Shown here piece by piece: positions 7,407-15,645 of a stretch of DNA of 64,000 nucleotides (its first letter is position 1; each line of letters begins with the position of its first letter). The notes below the pieces were generated by a model. The model was not told the DNA's origin and ran no database searches. It saw only the letters and a program-made list of their open reading frames with translations. The DNA comes from Actinoplanes sandaracinus (GTDB taxonomy: Bacteria > Actinomycetota > Actinomycetes > Mycobacteriales > Micromonosporaceae). The translations under genes and the position numbers were made by a program. The DNA is taken from positions 273,188 to 337,187 of the forward strand of contig NZ_JASCTH010000007.1 in the NCBI RefSeq assembly GCF_030009775.1. The letters run 5' to 3'.

Positions 7407-9035
7407 ATGATCCGACTTCGTCTGCCCGCCCTGCTGGCCCTCCTGGCCGCCGCGCTGGGCGCCGCCGCTCCGGCCTCGGGGGCCGCCCCGGGCGGCGGCA
7501 CTCTCACCGTCCTTTACAGCAGCACAGACATGATCTTCGACCCCGCGTGGGTGACGGGGGCGCCGACCACCCTGCCCGGCCTGGTGCTGCGCCGGCTGAC
7601 CACCTGGGACGCCGAGCCCGGGCGACCGCCGGTGGCGGCGCCCGACCTGGCGACCGACACCGGGCGCAGCAGCGACGGCGGCCGGACCTGGACCTACACC
7701 CTGAAGCCCGGGCTGCGGTACGAGGACGGCACGCCGATCACCTCCGCCGACATCAAGTACGGCATCGAGCGGTCGTTCGCCCCCGAGGTGACCCGGGGGC
7801 TGGGATATCACAAGACCCTGCTGGTCGGCGGCGCCGGCTACCGCGGCCCCCACACCGGAGCCGGACTGGACTCGATCGAGACCCCGGATTCCCGGCGCAT
7901 CGTCTTCCACCTGCGGGTGGCGTACCGGGACTGGCCCTGGATCGTCGCCACCGCGCCGTTCACGCCGGTGCCCCGCGCCAAGGCCGACCTGAAGAACTAC
8001 CGGTACCGGCCGGTGGCGTCCGGTCCCTACCGGATCGCGACGTCGGTGCCGGGTTCCCGGGTCGAGTTGGTGCGCAACCCGCACTGGGATCCGGCGACCG
8101 ACCCGGTGCGCACCGCCGCTCCGGACCGCATCGTGGTGGAGCTGGGCCGGTCCGAGGCCGAGCAGTTCGACCGGGTCACCGCCGACACCGACGCGGCCCG
8201 GGACACCATCGCCGTGGGCATGATCCCGCAGGACCGTCTGCCGCGGGTCGCCGGGGATCCGGACCTGCGACGGCGGCTGGTCCGGTCGGAACCGAGCTTC
8301 CTCAGCTATCTGGCGATCAACAACCGGCGCGGCGCGTTGCAGCAGCTCAAGGTCCGGCAGGCGATCCAGTACGCGGTGGACAAGGCGGCCGTGGCAGAGG
8401 CGGTCGGCGCTCTGACCGCCGCGGTTCCGGCGAGCACGCTGATCCCGCCCGGGATGCCGGGACACGTCCAGTACGACCTCTATCCGGCCGGCCCCTCCGG
8501 CGACGTGGCGACGGCGAAGCGGCTTCTCGCCGAGGCGGGGCATCGGGTTCTGCGGCTGACCATGCGGATCTTCGACGACGAGTCGACCCGGACCCGAGCC
8601 GTCCTGATCCAGCGTGCGCTGGCCCGGGCCGGGATCGTCGTGGAGATCAGGAAACTCGGCTACGACGCCTGGATCGCGGCGAACCGGGCGGGCGATGCCG
8701 ACTACGACCTGAAACTGTCCGGATGGATCCCCGACTACCCGGGCGCGGCCAGCAGCCTGCAGCCGCTCTACTCCTCCGGCAGCGAACTCACGCCCACCTG
8801 GTACAGCCGCCCGGACGTCGACGCCGCGATGGAGCGGGCCCTGGCCGAGCCGGATCCGGCGCGGGCCCAGGCCCAGTGGGCGGCGCTGGACCGGCGGATC
8901 ATGAAGGACGCGCCGGTCGTGCCGCTGATCTATCAGGGAATCCTGATGCTGCGGGGCTCGAACGTCCGGAACTTCTCGATCACCTCCGCCCCGGCCGCCA
9001 TCGATCTCCTCCGGGTCTCGCTGGATCACGGCTGA
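7407..9035 (+). CDS. Family 5 extracellular solute-binding protein, copy A
   Basis: The 542-residue protein has the fold and motifs of the SBP_bac_5 family, which bind oligopeptides, dipeptides or similar ligands for ABC import. Examples are WTYTLKPGLRYEDGTPIT, then SADIKYGIERSFAP and later NNRRGAL with VRQAIQYAVDKAA. The N-terminus is a signal peptide (MIRLRLPALLALLAAALG), but no lipobox cysteine follows, unlike most Gram-positive binding proteins. Start ATG 7407 was chosen because the identical start is conserved in copy B; a GTG at 7395 overlapping the aminopeptidase stop is possible. No permease or ATPase genes accompany it. Confidence 0.85.
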   Translation: MIRLRLPALLALLAAALGAAAPASGAAPGGGTLTVLYSSTDMIFDPAWVTGAPTTLPGLVLRRLTTWDAEPGRPPVAAPDLATDTGRSSDGGRTWTYTLKPGLRYEDGTPITSADIKYGIERSFAPEVTRGLGYHKTLLVGGAGYRGPHTGAGLDSIETPDSRRIVFHLRVAYRDWPWIVATAPFTPVPRAKADLKNYRYRPVASGPYRIATSVPGSRVELVRNPHWDPATDPVRTAAPDRIVVELGRSEAEQFDRVTADTDAARDTIAVGMIPQDRLPRVAGDPDLRRRLVRSEPSFLSYLAINNRRGALQQLKVRQAIQYAVDKAAVAEAVGALTAAVPASTLIPPGMPGHVQYDLYPAGPSGDVATAKRLLAEAGHRVLRLTMRIFDDESTRTRAVLIQRALARAGIVVEIRKLGYDAWIAANRAGDADYDLKLSGWIPDYPGAASSLQPLYSSGSELTPTWYSRPDVDAAMERALAEPDPARAQAQWAALDRRIMKDAPVVPLIYQGILMLRGSNVRNFSITSAPAAIDLLRVSLDHG

Positions 9036-9100
9036 CGGCCCGGGTGGTGTCCCGTCGCCGAACCCGCCCGGCGGCGGGGCCACCCGTGGTCAGCTGAATC

Positions 9101-10750
9101 ATGATCCGTCTTCGCCTGCCCGCCCTGCTGGCCGTCCTGGCCGTCGCGCTGGGCCCCGCCGTGCCGGCCCCGGCGTTCGCGCCGCGGGGCGGCACGCTCA
9201 CCCTCCTGCACACCGGCGCCGAGCTGGTCCTCGACCCGGCCCGGGTGACGTCCGCGCCGGTCACCCAGGCCGCGCTGGTGCTGCGCCGGCTCACCGGATG
9301 GGACGCCCCGCCCGGCGAGCCCCCGAAACTGGCGCCCGACCTGGCCACCGACACCGGCCAGACCACCGACGGCGGCCTCACCTGGACCTACACCCTCAAA
9401 CCCGGATTGCGGTACGAGGACGGCACACCGATCACCTCCGCCGACATCAAGTACGGCATCGAGCGGACCTTCGCCCCCGAGGTGACCCTCAGCCTGGCTT
9501 ATCACAAGACTCTGCTGACCGGTGGCGACACCTACCGGGGGCCGGCCACCGGGGCCGGCCTCGACTCCATCGAGACCCCGGACGCCCGGCGCGTCGTCTT
9601 TCACCTGCGGACGGCCTATCCGGACTGGCCCTGGGTCACCAGCACCTCGGCGTTCACACCGGTGCCGCGCGGCAACGACGACCCGCGGACCTACGCGGCC
9701 CGGCCGGTCGCGTCCGGGCCCTACCGGGTCGGCGCGTCCGAGCCGGGCAAGCGGGTGGTGCTGGAACGCAACCCGTACTGGGACCGCACCACCGACCCGT
9801 TGCGCGACGCCGGCCCGGACCGGATCGTGCTGGAGATGGGACTGACCGAGGCGGCCCAGTTCGACCGGGTCGCCGCCGACACCGGCACGGCCCGGGACAC
9901 CATCGCCCTGGGCATGATCCCGGCCGACCGGGCGGCGCGGGCCCGCCAGGAGCCGGCCGTGCGTCGCCGGCTGGTCCACTCCGAGCCGTCCTTCCTCAGC
10001 TACCTGGCGCTCAACAACCGGCGCGGCGCGCTGCGCGAGCTCAAGGTGCGGCAGGCGATGCAGTACGCGATGGACAAGGCGGCCTATCGACGGCTGCTCG
10101 ACGGGGTGAACACCCTGGAGCCGGCCACCACGCTGATCCCGCCGGGGATGGCCGGACGGGTCGGCTACGACCTGTACCCGGCCGGCCCGTCGGGGGACGT
10201 CGCCACGGCCAAGCGGCTGCTCGCGGAGGCCGGTCACCCCGCCCTCCGGTTGACCATGCGCGTCGAGGATCGGCCGATCGCGCTGGCCAGAGCCCGGATC
10301 GTGCGGCGGGCCCTGGCCCGCGCCGGCATCACCGTGGAGTTCCGGAAGATCAGGTCCGAGGCCTGGCTGCCCACCATCCGGAGCGGCGACACCGACTTCG
10401 ACCTGCAGATCTGGGGCTGGACACCGGACTTCCCCAGCCCGGCCAGCAGTCTCCAGCCGCTCTTCGGCTCCCGCGAGGTGCCGGGTGGCGCCGGCGGCGG
10501 GATGAACATCACCGGGTACGCCGATCCGGAGGTCGACGCCGCCATGGAACGGGCGCTCGCCGAACCCGACCAGCGCAGGGCGCTCGCCCAGTGGGCCGCC
10601 CTGGACCAGCGGATCATGCGAGACGCCCCGGTGGTTCCCCTGCTCTTCCAGGGCGTCACGGTCCTGCATGGATCGAACGTGCGGGGGCTGTCCCTCACGT
10701 CGTCTCCCAACTACGTCAACTTCCTGCGCGTCTCCCTGAAGCGCGACTGA
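9101..10750 (+). CDS. Family 5 extracellular solute-binding protein, copy B
   Basis: The 549-residue protein is a close paralogue of the gene 66 bp upstream: both share MIRLRLPALL, TWTYTLKPGLRYEDGTPIT, TSADIKYGIER and SEPSFLSYLA almost without change, over the full length. It also has a cleavable-looking signal peptide without a lipobox cysteine. Differences gather in the C-terminal lobe and the middle loop (residues about 390-470), including a Gly-rich insertion GGAGGGMNITGYAD, which may give a different ligand range. The pair is a tandem duplication. A ligand cannot be assigned without the partner transporter. Confidence 0.85.
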   Translation: MIRLRLPALLAVLAVALGPAVPAPAFAPRGGTLTLLHTGAELVLDPARVTSAPVTQAALVLRRLTGWDAPPGEPPKLAPDLATDTGQTTDGGLTWTYTLKPGLRYEDGTPITSADIKYGIERTFAPEVTLSLAYHKTLLTGGDTYRGPATGAGLDSIETPDARRVVFHLRTAYPDWPWVTSTSAFTPVPRGNDDPRTYAARPVASGPYRVGASEPGKRVVLERNPYWDRTTDPLRDAGPDRIVLEMGLTEAAQFDRVAADTGTARDTIALGMIPADRAARARQEPAVRRRLVHSEPSFLSYLALNNRRGALRELKVRQAMQYAMDKAAYRRLLDGVNTLEPATTLIPPGMAGRVGYDLYPAGPSGDVATAKRLLAEAGHPALRLTMRVEDRPIALARARIVRRALARAGITVEFRKIRSEAWLPTIRSGDTDFDLQIWGWTPDFPSPASSLQPLFGSREVPGGAGGGMNITGYADPEVDAAMERALAEPDQRRALAQWAALDQRIMRDAPVVPLLFQGVTVLHGSNVRGLSLTSSPNYVNFLRVSLKRD

Positions 10751-10828
10751 GTCCGCCGGCTCCCGGCCGGGTATGAATGGTCGCCTCCGCACGGCGCCCG
10801 GTTTCTCCGTACGCCGTATGTTGGCCCG

Positions 10829-11989
10829 ATGTCGATCTGGGTGACCCGCTTCGATCCGCCCGCCGCCGACCCTGCCGGACTCGTCCGCGTCGCCGTCAAG
10901 GACGCCATCGACGTGGCGGGCGTGATCACGACCGCCGGGTGCGTGGCGGTCCGTGACCGGGCGGTTCCGGCCCGGTCCGACGCGCAGTGTCTGGCCGGCG
11001 TGCGCGCGGCCGGCGCGCACCTCGTCGGCAAGACCACACTCACCGAGCTGTGCGTCAGCCCGGTGGGCGACAACACGACGTTCGGCACCCCCGTCAACCC
11101 GGTGGCGCCCGACCGCATCCCGGGCGGCTCGTCCAGCGGCAGCGCGGTGGCGGTCGCCCGCGGTGAGGCGGACATCGGACTCGGCACCGACACCGGCGGC
11201 TCGGTGCGCATCCCCGCCGCCTGTTGCGGGGTCGTCGGACTCAAGACGACCTGGGGACGGGTGCCGACCCGCGGTGTCTGGCCGCTGGCGCCCAGTCTGG
11301 ACGTCATCGGCCCGATCGCCCGCAACGTGGCCGGCGCCGCGGCCGGGATGTGCCTGATCGAGCCGGGCTGGACGGTCGCGTCAGCGCCCGCCCGGTCGGT
11401 CGGCCGGCTGCGGATAGAGGGCGCCGACCCCGCGGCCGAAGACGTCATCGACGCCGCGCTGCGGGCGGCCGGGCTCACCGTTCGCGAGGTGCGGCTGCCC
11501 GGCTGGGACCAGACCTACGACACCCTCGACACGATCATCCTCGGCGAGTTCTGGAGACGCCACCCCACGCTGATCGACGCCGACGGGGTCGGCCCGTTCG
11601 TCAACGGCGTCCTGCACGCCGGTCGCGCCGTCACCGCGCAACGCCTGGCGAAGGCCGTGTCCGCCCGCGCGGCATGGCAGGCGGAAGTGGTCGCGGCACT
11701 GGGCGAGGTCGACATTCTGGCGCTGCCGACGCTGGTCGGGGACCCGCCGCTGTCGACCGATTTCGCGGGCTCCCCACTCACCCGGCTCACCGCGCCGTTC
11801 AATCTCGCGGGCGTCCCCGCCCTCGCCATGCCGTTACCGTCGCCGGGCTTTCCCGTGCCGGTCAGCCTGCAACTCGTCGGTCCCCTCTACGGCGAGGATC
11901 TGCTCTGCGCGACCGGGCTCGCGATCGAACGGGCGCTGACGGTTCCGGCCCCACCGCACGGCGGCTGTCCGGCCACTCCGGGTCACTGA
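10829..11989 (+). CDS. Amidase signature family hydrolase
   Basis: The 386-residue enzyme carries the Ser-cisSer-Lys triad of amidase signature proteins: K24 in VAVKDAIDVAG, a Gly/Ser-rich loop IPGGSSSGSA with the cis-Ser near S101, and the nucleophile S125 in GTDTGGSVRIPA. It is shorter than GatA (about 480 residues) and lacks neighbouring gatB/gatC, so a free amidase for small amides is more likely than the tRNA amidotransferase subunit. No signal peptide is present. It converges with the deaminase gene, overlapping it by 7 bp at the 3' ends. Confidence 0.85.
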   Translation: MSIWVTRFDPPAADPAGLVRVAVKDAIDVAGVITTAGCVAVRDRAVPARSDAQCLAGVRAAGAHLVGKTTLTELCVSPVGDNTTFGTPVNPVAPDRIPGGSSSGSAVAVARGEADIGLGTDTGGSVRIPAACCGVVGLKTTWGRVPTRGVWPLAPSLDVIGPIARNVAGAAAGMCLIEPGWTVASAPARSVGRLRIEGADPAAEDVIDAALRAAGLTVREVRLPGWDQTYDTLDTIILGEFWRRHPTLIDADGVGPFVNGVLHAGRAVTAQRLAKAVSARAAWQAEVVAALGEVDILALPTLVGDPPLSTDFAGSPLTRLTAPFNLAGVPALAMPLPSPGFPVPVSLQLVGPLYGEDLLCATGLAIERALTVPAPPHGGCPATPGH

Positions 11990-12501
11990 GCGTCCGTGCG
12001 ATCCGGCAGCGCCGCGAGGCTGTCCGCCCAGCGGCGGAAGCCGGACTCCGGAACGCGGTCGCGGTAGCGGCGGAACTGGTCCCGCACCTCGGCGCGGCGG
12101 ATACCGCCGGTGATGGCGGGCGCCGCGTACCAGGGCAGGTCAGGGCTGGCCGGCCAGGTGGCCGCGACCGCGGAGCCGCCGTCCGCCGGCGACTCGAGTC
12201 CGTAGTAGACCTCGGTCACCTTCAGGGCCATCGCGGCGCCCAGGCACATCAGACAGGGCTCCAGATTGACGGCCAGCCGAACCGGGTGTGGGCGTGGTCC
12301 CCAGCCGAGTTCCTCGTCCGCGGCGGTCATCGCGAGCAGGTCGGCGTGAACCAGGCGGCGCCCCCAGGAGAGGTCCCGGGTGAAGGCTCGAGAGACGATC
12401 CTGCCGCCCATCTCCACGACCGCGCCGATGGGCATCTCGCCGTGCGCCATGCCCTCCTCGGCGACGTCGATCGCGGCTTTGACCATGTCGTCGGGCGTCA
12501 T
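11983..12501 (-). CDS. Cytidine/adenosine deaminase-family protein with HAD in place of HAE
   Basis: The 172-residue protein has the zinc-dependent deaminase fold found in TadA, guanine deaminases and related enzymes: MPIGAVVEMGGRIVSRA, then VHADLLAM and NLEPCLMCLGAAM. Zinc ligands would be H52, C83 and C86. The catalytic proton shuttle, normally Glu in HAE, is Asp (D54) here. The C-terminal part departs from TadA, with WPASPDLPWYAAP and a basic helix, so a nucleoside or base deaminase other than the tRNA enzyme is likely. ATG 12501 is preceded by a weak site. A small open frame lies nine bases upstream on the same strand. Confidence 0.8.
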   Translation of the reverse strand: MTPDDMVKAAIDVAEEGMAHGEMPIGAVVEMGGRIVSRAFTRDLSWGRRLVHADLLAMTAADEELGWGPRPHPVRLAVNLEPCLMCLGAAMALKVTEVYYGLESPADGGSAVAATWPASPDLPWYAAPAITGGIRRAEVRDQFRRYRDRVPESGFRRWADSLAALPDRTDAQ

Positions 12502-12510
12502 GCCTGGACG

Positions 12511-12705
12511 TTACGACATCGACGACTCGTGTCCACGGCCGCGCGCCGACGCGATCAGCGTTCTTGAATCTATCGCGTGCACCTCGGGCGTTTCCTGATC
12601 CGCCACGACGACCTCACCGCCGGGCGATTCGACAAGGCGCTCTGGCTCACCGCTTTCACGGGTGATGACGCGAGCCTCCCGCGTCGCCGAGCCGGTGTCG
12701 GCCAT
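12511..12705 (-). CDS. Possible small protein of unknown function (64 aa)
   Basis: A 64-codon frame (MADTGSATREARVITRES..., ending SARGRGHESSMS) ends nine bases before the deaminase start. The composition is protein-like, with alternating charged and Val/Ile residues (SPGGEVVVADQETPEVHAID), but no Shine-Dalgarno sequence precedes the ATG and no family is recognised. It could be a leader or co-transcribed small protein, or chance. Confidence 0.35.
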   Translation of the reverse strand: MADTGSATREARVITRESGEPERLVESPGGEVVVADQETPEVHAIDSRTLIASARGRGHESSMS

Positions 12706-12760
12706 CGAGTAATGGGTAGTCAACCGTCGATGGCTTGAAGGTCGCGGCGGGAGGTGGATC

Positions 12761-13981
12761 GTGCGCGTGAACATGTCGGCGGCGGCGGTTCAGCGCATCG
12801 CCCGTCTCCTGTTCCTGATCGGTCTTGCGGTAGCCGCCTCCATCGCCCTGAGCGCTTTCGACCGAGCGGCGCGGGCCGGCGAAGGTGTGGCGGATCGGCT
12901 GGTGAAGGCTGATCCGACCCCTTCCGCGGGGAGCCTGGCCGCCGCGACCGGAAAGGATTCCGCCGTCTCCACGGTCATCGAGCGGAGGCACGCAGCACCG
13001 CACGCCGACAAGGGTCCGACTCACCGGGCCGCCGGGCGGAAGACCGTTCCTCCGGAGGTGGAGCGCCGGAAGGCGGCAGCTCCCATACCGGAGGCACGGA
13101 AGGCCGCGGTCCCCCAGGCCAGAGAGCGGCAGACCGCGATCCCGAAAGCCACGGAGCGGCAAACCGTGGTTCCGAAAGCCACGGAGCGGCAGGCCGTGAT
13201 TTCGAAGGCCAGGGAGCGGAGGAGCCCGGCTCCGGCGGTCGAGACACGGGTGGTCCCGGAGTTGCGGGCGGACACCCGCCGGATCCCGACCTCGCCGGTG
13301 GAGGTGCGGAAGGTTCCGGCGCCGCGGGCGGACGCGGCCGGAGCGTCGGCACGGCACGTGGCCGCGCAGACGGCGACGGTGGTCGCGGCTGTCCTGCCCG
13401 AGCCGCTGAAGGGCCCGAATCTGACGGCCGGGGGCGACGCGCTCACCGCTCGCGTCCTCGCGGCTGTTTCTGGATTGCCCGCGCCATCACGGCCGCCGGC
13501 GAACGGGCCGGGTCCCGCACTTCCCGGACCGGCCGCCCTGGGCGTCCCGCCAGTCCTTCCGGGGGTCGCCTCCGAACCGCCACCGCGAGCGCCGGCTCTT
13601 CTCACCGCGCCACCGGCAGTAGGGCGGGCCGCTCCCGTCCCGGCCGGCCCGCCGCCCACGATGACACCGCCGACGCGGCTCACCGGCCCGGGCTCGCCCG
13701 CCGCGCGGGTTCGGTGTGACCTCACCGGACAGGGCGCCGCAGGGCACGACGAGAGCGGGCTGAACCCCGCGCCGGACACGCCGCCACCTCCGGTTTCGCC
13801 GCCACGACCGGGCGGCGACTCCGCCGACGCCGGTCACCCGCGTGACTCCGGCGGCGGCGCGCCCTTGATGGGAATCGTCCCGTCGTCCTGGTGGCCGAGG
13901 AGTCCGGCCGCCGCCGTCTCCCCGCCCACGACCACGAGCGCCCCCGGACGAACCGTCCGGTACTGCGGCCCTCCCCGCTGA
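12761..13981 (+). CDS. Low-complexity secreted or membrane-anchored protein with decapeptide repeats
   Basis: The 406-residue protein starts at GTG with a hydrophobic signal or anchor (RIARLLFLIGLAVAASIAL). About four imperfect 10-residue repeats of the form (V/I)PKATERQT(V/A) follow near residues 112-152, then a long Pro/Ala-rich tail. The tail includes PPSWW-like aromatic and Cys residues only near the end (VPSSWWPR and VRYCGPP). Codon bias supports this strand over the long antisense frames. Proteins of this type are common in actinomycetes and probably extend through the wall; no catalytic motif is visible. It stands alone, with about 55 bp to an antisense small frame. Confidence 0.6.
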   Translation: MRVNMSAAAVQRIARLLFLIGLAVAASIALSAFDRAARAGEGVADRLVKADPTPSAGSLAAATGKDSAVSTVIERRHAAPHADKGPTHRAAGRKTVPPEVERRKAAAPIPEARKAAVPQARERQTAIPKATERQTVVPKATERQAVISKARERRSPAPAVETRVVPELRADTRRIPTSPVEVRKVPAPRADAAGASARHVAAQTATVVAAVLPEPLKGPNLTAGGDALTARVLAAVSGLPAPSRPPANGPGPALPGPAALGVPPVLPGVASEPPPRAPALLTAPPAVGRAAPVPAGPPPTMTPPTRLTGPGSPAARVRCDLTGQGAAGHDESGLNPAPDTPPPPVSPPRPGGDSADAGHPRDSGGGAPLMGIVPSSWWPRSPAAAVSPPTTTSAPGRTVRYCGPPR

Positions 13982-14136
13982 TCACGCGGTCCGGAATCGG
14001 GCCGGCGCCGGTGTATCGACCCGGCGTCGCGCCATCCGCCGGCATCCGGAGATCCGAGCGCGGCCCATCCGGGCTGAAGCCAGATCGGACGCCGGCATTC
14101 CCACCGCAAAGCCTTGACCCTGGCTGGGAGGCCATC

Positions 14137-14745
14137 GTGATCCGCATCCTGCTCGCCGAACCCATGAATCTGCTGCGCGGCGCCCTGGCCGTGACGTTGT
14201 CGCTGGAAAAGGATTTCGTCGTGGTCGCCGAACTGGGCGGCCTCGGTGAGGCGCTCGACATGGCCCGCGCCGTGCCGCCGGACGTGGCGGTCGTCAACGT
14301 CGGGCTGCTCGCCGGAGACGGCCTGCGCCTGTTGGCCCGGCTCAGCGTGGAGCAGCCCGACTGCGCCACGCTGGTGCTGGCCGGCCCGGACGCTCCGGGA
14401 CGGCTCAACCGGGCGCTGGACGTCCACATCCACGGGGTGATCGGCACCCAGGCCGCGCCTTGTGAGCTGGTGCGCGGCATCCGGCGGTTGGCCCGGGGCG
14501 AACGTGTCATCGACGCCGGCCTGGCCGTCGCCATGGTCGCCGCGCCGCGCAGCCCGTTGTCGGCGCGGGAACTGGACGTGCTGCGCGTCGCCGCGTCGGG
14601 GGTGCCGGCCGCGGAGGTCGCCGCCACGTTGCACCTGACCGCCGGCACCGTCCGCAACTACATCTCGGTGATCCTCCGCAAGACCGGCGCTCGCAACCGG
14701 CTGGAGGCCGTGCGCGTCGCCGAGGACGCGGGCTGGTTCCCGTGA
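14137..14745 (+). CDS. Atypical NarL/FixJ-family response regulator without phospho-acceptor Asp
   Basis: The 202-residue protein has a receiver-like domain (VIRILLAEPMNLLRGALAV) and a LuxR-type helix-turn-helix at about residues 140-200 (SPLSARELDVLRVAASG, then LHLTAGTVRNYISVILRKTG). It looks like the DesR branch of NarL regulators. The phospho-acceptor position is Asn54 (VAVVNVGLLAGDG instead of the usual LLDIEMPGLDG), the acidic pair reads E8-P9, and the conserved Lys near residue 105 is replaced (GVIGTQAAP). Control by a histidine kinase is therefore unlikely. Start GTG 14137 follows GGGAGG. No kinase gene adjoins it. Confidence 0.85.
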   Translation: MIRILLAEPMNLLRGALAVTLSLEKDFVVVAELGGLGEALDMARAVPPDVAVVNVGLLAGDGLRLLARLSVEQPDCATLVLAGPDAPGRLNRALDVHIHGVIGTQAAPCELVRGIRRLARGERVIDAGLAVAMVAAPRSPLSARELDVLRVAASGVPAAEVAATLHLTAGTVRNYISVILRKTGARNRLEAVRVAEDAGWFP

Positions 14746-14998
14746 CCACTGCGCGGCCGGCGACCCGGTGGCCCGGCCGGCGCCTGGTCAAAGCCGCAGG
14801 GGCGCGTCAAACGTGACTATTGTCAGCAATCCTTCCTCACTGCTCTCACCATCAGCCGATGACAGCGCTCACTGGGACGAGCCCACGTCGACATCGATGC
14901 TTATCGGTGAATGGAGAGGTCGCAGCGCGACGGAGCAGTCCGGACAAGCCCGTGATCCGCGCTGGGACCAGACCCGAAGCGCCAACCAGGGAGGAACG

Positions 14999-15562
14999 AT
15001 GACACACCGGCGAGGGCTCTCGATGATCGTCGTAACATTGCTCACCGCGTGGGGACTGGCCACCGTGGGCGCCAACGCGGCCGGCGCCGCTCCGGCCACC
15101 CCGGCAGCACCACCGGCCACCTCCGCCGTCCCCAGCACACCGGTCACCGGCACCTTCACCGACGCCGCCGGGGGCACCGGCTCCTTCGCCGGCGCCTTCA
15201 CCCCCACGAGCTTCTCGGCGCAAGACGGAAAGCTGGTGGCCACCGGCACACTGACCGGCACGCTCACCGATTCCGCCGGTGGCACCGTCGGCACGGTCAC
15301 CCAGACCGTCAGTGCGCCCGCGGCCGTCGCCCAGGCGACATGCCGGGTTTTGGACCTCACTCTCGGCCCCCTGCACCTGGACCTGCTCGGCCTGGTGGTG
15401 GACCTCAACCGGGTGCATGTGACGATCAACGCGGTGCCGGGCCCCGGCAACCTGCTCGGCAACCTGCTCTGCGCGATCGCGGGCCTGCTCGACCCGCTGC
15501 CCAGCGCCGGTCCGCTGGCCGCGATCCTCAACGTCCTTCTGGCTCTGCTCCGCCAGCTCTGA
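14999..15562 (+). CDS. Small secreted protein with C-terminal hydrophobic GNLLGNLLC motif
   Basis: The 187-residue protein has a signal peptide (MTHRRGLSMIVVTLLTAWG, cleavage near GAAPA) and an Ala/Pro/Thr linker. A beta-rich domain follows (TGTFTDAAGGTGSFAG), then a motif seen in many exported actinobacterial proteins: LDLTLGPLHLDLLGLVVDLN, then GPGNLLGNLLCAIAGLLD. The two cysteines (TCRVLDL and LLCAIAG) may pair. Function is unknown. The start at 14999 follows GGGAGGA. It is monocistronic, with a convergent gene beyond a hairpin. Confidence 0.75.
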   Translation: MTHRRGLSMIVVTLLTAWGLATVGANAAGAAPATPAAPPATSAVPSTPVTGTFTDAAGGTGSFAGAFTPTSFSAQDGKLVATGTLTGTLTDSAGGTVGTVTQTVSAPAAVAQATCRVLDLTLGPLHLDLLGLVVDLNRVHVTINAVPGPGNLLGNLLCAIAGLLDPLPSAGPLAAILNVLLALLRQL

Positions 15563-15600
15563 CCGGTCGTGCCGTCACGGTGAACCGGCTCGATCGCACG

Positions 15601-15635
15601 GACGCAGCCGCACCCCTGGTGGGCGCGGCTGCGTC
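15601..15635. terminator. Bidirectional hairpin terminator
   Basis: A perfect 11-bp stem (GACGCAGCCGC / GCGGCTGCGTC) with a 13-base loop lies between two convergent genes. Confidence 0.65.
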
Positions 15636-15645
15636 ATCACGTCGG

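Noticed and set aside
10829..11989. Amidase gene considered as gatA of the tRNA amidotransferase
   Set aside because: It is about 100 residues shorter than GatA, and no gatB/gatC genes are near, so a free amidase is favoured.
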